Assembly (NCBI RefSeq): GCF_011947265.1
Contig: NZ_JAATHD010000013.1
Coordinates: 1 to 64,000 of the forward strand
DNA from: Paenibacillus sp. HB172176
Lineage (GTDB): Bacteria; Bacillota; Bacilli; Paenibacillales; Paenibacillaceae
Length of the DNA: 64,000 nt
Direction of reading: 5' to 3'
Below the pieces are notes generated by a model. That model did not search any database, was not told the DNA's origin, and saw nothing but the letters and a program-made list of their open reading frames with translations. The position numbers were made by a program, and so were the translations under genes. Below are positions 61,802-64,000 of the stretch, piece by piece (positions within the stretch are counted from its first letter, which is position 1; each line of letters starts with the position of its first letter).

Positions 61802-64000
61802 TTATTCGTTCACTTGAAGATAAGGCTGTCCCGTATCGCTCTCGCGGCTGCTCATCCGAACGACGACGCCTGCCGTGTTCGGCTCCGTCCACTGGAATGT
61901 CGGCTGCCCTCCGGAAGCGGCTATTCCCGAGACGAAAGCCGTCACGTCTATCGAATACCAGCCTGCGTCCTCCACCCGAATCGTTCCAAGCGCCGTTCCA
62001 CCCGAGACCGGCCGGTTCGACCAATTCACCGTGCTCTCGTCCCACTGCGCTCCGGCATAGCCTTTGAGCGACAGCGTGACCGCCTTCGACGGCGCCTCCG
62101 GCACGTAGACATACAGCTTCGCCGTCACAACAGGATCACTTAGCGCGGACAAATCGACTCCCATGTAGGCGATTCGGTCCCCGCCGCCGGACGCGTTCGG
62201 AATATCGGCTGCCTCGAGCAGCATAGCATCGCCGAAATTGCCCGACGGATCAAGCTCGTAGACGTAGGCGTCCTTCGTCACCGGCACCGTTATCTGCTGC
62301 CCGCCGCTTCTCGCGATTCGCAGCAGATAGACATCCGTCGTGCCATCCGCGTTATAGACGAGCACGGATACGACCGACGAGCCGGAGCCTATGTCTATCG
62401 GAGCGGACTCAGCGCCGCTAGGCACAACAGCGCCGCCCGCCTTGATGACGCTGGACATGTCCGAGGCCGTCGGCGTCAGCCGCAGCTCGTAGACCGATGC
62501 AGGCACTGTCACCGTATACGAAGTTTGCTCCGGCGAGAAGACCGCGTTCCACGTCCCCGCATCCGTAACAAGTCCGCTCAACCCCGTGCGGGGGACAAGC
62601 GCCGTCGTATGAGGCTCGTCATGCGCGCTCGCGTAATAGTAGCCGGGCAACGAGATTCGCCGCGGCTCGAAGCCCGCCTGTCTGCCGGACGCGATGGACT
62701 CGGAGTTGAAGGCTACCAAGCCCTCGCTGCCCGTCGCGCCATTCACGTAGCGGCCGCCCGAATACGTGAACCGGCCTTCCACGGTCGCTCCCGCCAGCGG
62801 CTCGCCCGTCGCATAATCCGCGACTGTCATAGAGGCGGAGGCAGAGCTGCCGTTATACGAGAGATTCATCTCCTTCACAATCAGCGGCAACAGATCCGTA
62901 TGCTCGGTTGTAACAGCAGCCTCCATGGAGACGGGGCCGATATTGCCGCTGAGGTCCCGCGCCGCAATCTTGTAATAGTAGGTCGTATCCGGTAGCAGTC
63001 CCTTGTCCTGATAGGACAGCGACCTTGCAAGGCCGGCAATCGTATCGGCGGTCGGAGCGAAGCCGGGCTCCGTGCTCCGATATATGATATACCGATCGAT
63101 CTCCGCGTTGTCCCATGCCATGCCGTAGCTTAAGTTCACCGTCTGAAAATCGGCGGCGGATGCCGTCGGTCCACTCGACACGGCGGTTGGTGCTTCGCTG
63201 TCCGCCTCAGGCGACCAAGCCTCGCCGCCTTCGCCCCAGTAGGACGGCAGCAGCCGGTACGAGTCGTAATGGTGGACGGCAATGCCTCCGAACGAGCCCT
63301 CGCCGGCGAATGCAGCATATACCTTATCGAGCTCCGTCTCCATATGCGCGCGGCCTTCCTCCCAGAAGCTGATCGTCTCGGGATCGCCGCTGTTTGCGAT
63401 ATCCAGCGTCTCGACGCCAATGACGACGGAGTCCGGCTTGCCGATCTGGTCCGCGTACGCGATTTCGCCCGCCGCGCCGGCGATTATGCCGGCCGATCCA
63501 TCGGCTGTATCGCGATAATCCATAATGGAGATATAGTCCGAGATATCCTGAACATGCTGGGACAGCCATTTGGTCTGTCCGTTCCATGCAATGTCCGCGC
63601 CTTGCTCGGAGGAGTCGTACCACTTCGGAACCGCCGGCCCGAACGGCAGATTAATGCCCGCGGCGTCTCTTCTTGCGATCATCTCCGCCAGACCGTCCAG
63701 ATATTCGCCTTGAAGAAACTTGCTCGGATCCTTGAAATCCGGCGAAATATACGGCTCAATGTCCACGTTGACGCCGTCGAATCTCTCATCCGGCTCCGCT
63801 GCCAGATTGTAGTTCACGATCTGCTCCATCTCCCGCACCGCTTGAGGATGATAGCGCTCATAGGCGCCCATGTAGGCCGGGGAGGTGCCGCCCGCGATCA
63901 ACGCTTGAACGTACAGCCCGCGTTCATGCGCCCATCGCATGAACGACTTCAGTTCGTCCTCCTGCTCCTCCAGCGCCCGATATCCCGCATAGCTGCCTAC
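61802..64000 (-). CDS. glycosidase-like TIM-barrel protein with FN3, cadherin-like and DNRLRE domains; N-terminus beyond the window
   Basis: The frame is open to the window edge, so at least 732 codons are present and the start is missing. The first part looks like a GH18-type or related barrel: FDGVNVDIEPYISPDF recalls the DGxxxDxE catalytic motif, followed by ISIMDYRDTADGS and VVIGVETLD. Then come an FN3 domain (about 63000-63180 in the DNA), a segment TVEGRFTYSGGRYVNG, a cadherin-like beta sandwich (SGLVTDAGTWNAVFSPEQTSYTVTV), and a C-terminal DNRLRE-type domain (VTKDAYVYELDPSGNFGDAML...QWDESTVNWSNRP). It is probably secreted, with a polysaccharide or wall substrate; specificity unknown. 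Confidence 0.75.
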   Translation of the reverse strand, partial: VGSYAGYRALEEQEDELKSFMRWAHERGLYVQALIAGGTSPAYMGAYERYHPQAVREMEQIVNYNLAAEPDERFDGVNVDIEPYISPDFKDPSKFLQGEYLDGLAEMIARRDAAGINLPFGPAVPKWYDSSEQGADIAWNGQTKWLSQHVQDISDYISIMDYRDTADGSAGIIAGAAGEIAYADQIGKPDSVVIGVETLDIANSGDPETISFWEEGRAHMETELDKVYAAFAGEGSFGGIAVHHYDSYRLLPSYWGEGGEAWSPEADSEAPTAVSSGPTASAADFQTVNLSYGMAWDNAEIDRYIIYRSTEPGFAPTADTIAGLARSLSYQDKGLLPDTTYYYKIAARDLSGNIGPVSMEAAVTTEHTDLLPLIVKEMNLSYNGSSASASMTVADYATGEPLAGATVEGRFTYSGGRYVNGATGSEGLVAFNSESIASGRQAGFEPRRISLPGYYYASAHDEPHTTALVPRTGLSGLVTDAGTWNAVFSPEQTSYTVTVPASVYELRLTPTASDMSSVIKAGGAVVPSGAESAPIDIGSGSSVVSVLVYNADGTTDVYLLRIARSGGQQITVPVTKDAYVYELDPSGNFGDAMLLEAADIPNASGGGDRIAYMGVDLSALSDPVVTAKLYVYVPEAPSKAVTLSLKGYAGAQWDESTVNWSNRPVSGGTALGTIRVEDAGWYSIDVTAFVSGIAASGGQPTFQWTEPNTAGVVVRMSSRESDTGQPYLQVNE

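Overview
The window looks like chromosome from a Gram-positive spore-former of the Paenibacillaceae (Paenibacillus or a close relative). The grounds are GGAGG-type ribosome binding sites with frequent TTG and GTG starts, several LplB/LplC-type sugar ABC permease pairs with large solute-binding lipoproteins, YesN/YesM two-component pairs, a YtdP-like membrane AraC regulator, and many plant-polysaccharide enzymes. Most of the DNA is moderately GC-rich. A block from about 28.06 to 33.3 kb is clearly AT-rich. No rRNA, tRNA, CRISPR array, transposase or phage gene was seen.

Layout. 1-0.7 kb: gene-free, bounded by about 75-bp inverted repeats. 0.7-3.9 kb: an intracellular family PL11 rhamnogalacturonan lyase divergent from an AraC regulator. 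4-6.85 kb: a TetR/short-chain dehydrogenase pair with three matching operators, then a UlaG-like metallo-beta-lactamase-fold hydrolase. 7-9.8 kb: an arsenic operon (arsR, arsB, arsC, arsI-like) with a palindromic repeat element between arsB and arsC.

10.2-33.3 kb: the most unusual part. A type I cyclic-di-GMP riboswitch precedes a tightly packed operon. Its genes encode a malectin/PA14/FN3 surface protein, a VWA/FN3 surface protein that shares its C-terminal domain, two related helical exported proteins, and a giant RHS/YD-repeat polymorphic toxin of about 3,345 codons. The toxin is split by one in-frame TAA. Its AT-rich tip carries a Hint domain and a toxin domain, followed by an immunity gene. 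Beyond that is a store of displaced pieces: an RHS toxin tail overlapping an Imm26-like gene, a barstar-family gene, a broken DUF4259-family gene and a 13-codon relative of it, and an orphan RHS tip followed by a frameshifted immunity-like gene. A 171-bp miniature element with a target-site duplication sits among them.

33.4-35.5 kb: a YdeI/OmpD-associated-like protein, a WYL-domain regulator and a small monooxygenase. 35.6-61.2 kb: a carbohydrate-use island with three transport cassettes. Cassette 1 has a membrane AraC regulator, two permeases, a binding protein and a sulfatase. Cassette 2 has YesN/YesM, a binding protein, two permeases and GH127. Cassette 3 has two permeases and YesN/YesM but no binding protein. 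GH51 and GH20 enzymes follow. 61.8 kb to the end: a glycosidase-like multidomain protein cut by the window edge.

Together PL11, GH127, GH51, GH20 and the sulfatase suggest capture and breakdown of arabinose-rich plant wall glycans (rhamnogalacturonan I side chains, hydroxyproline-rich glycoprotein arabinans). That is inference from family membership. The riboswitch suggests that the surface proteins and the contact-dependent toxin are made according to c-di-GMP level, that is, a sessile or surface-attached state.
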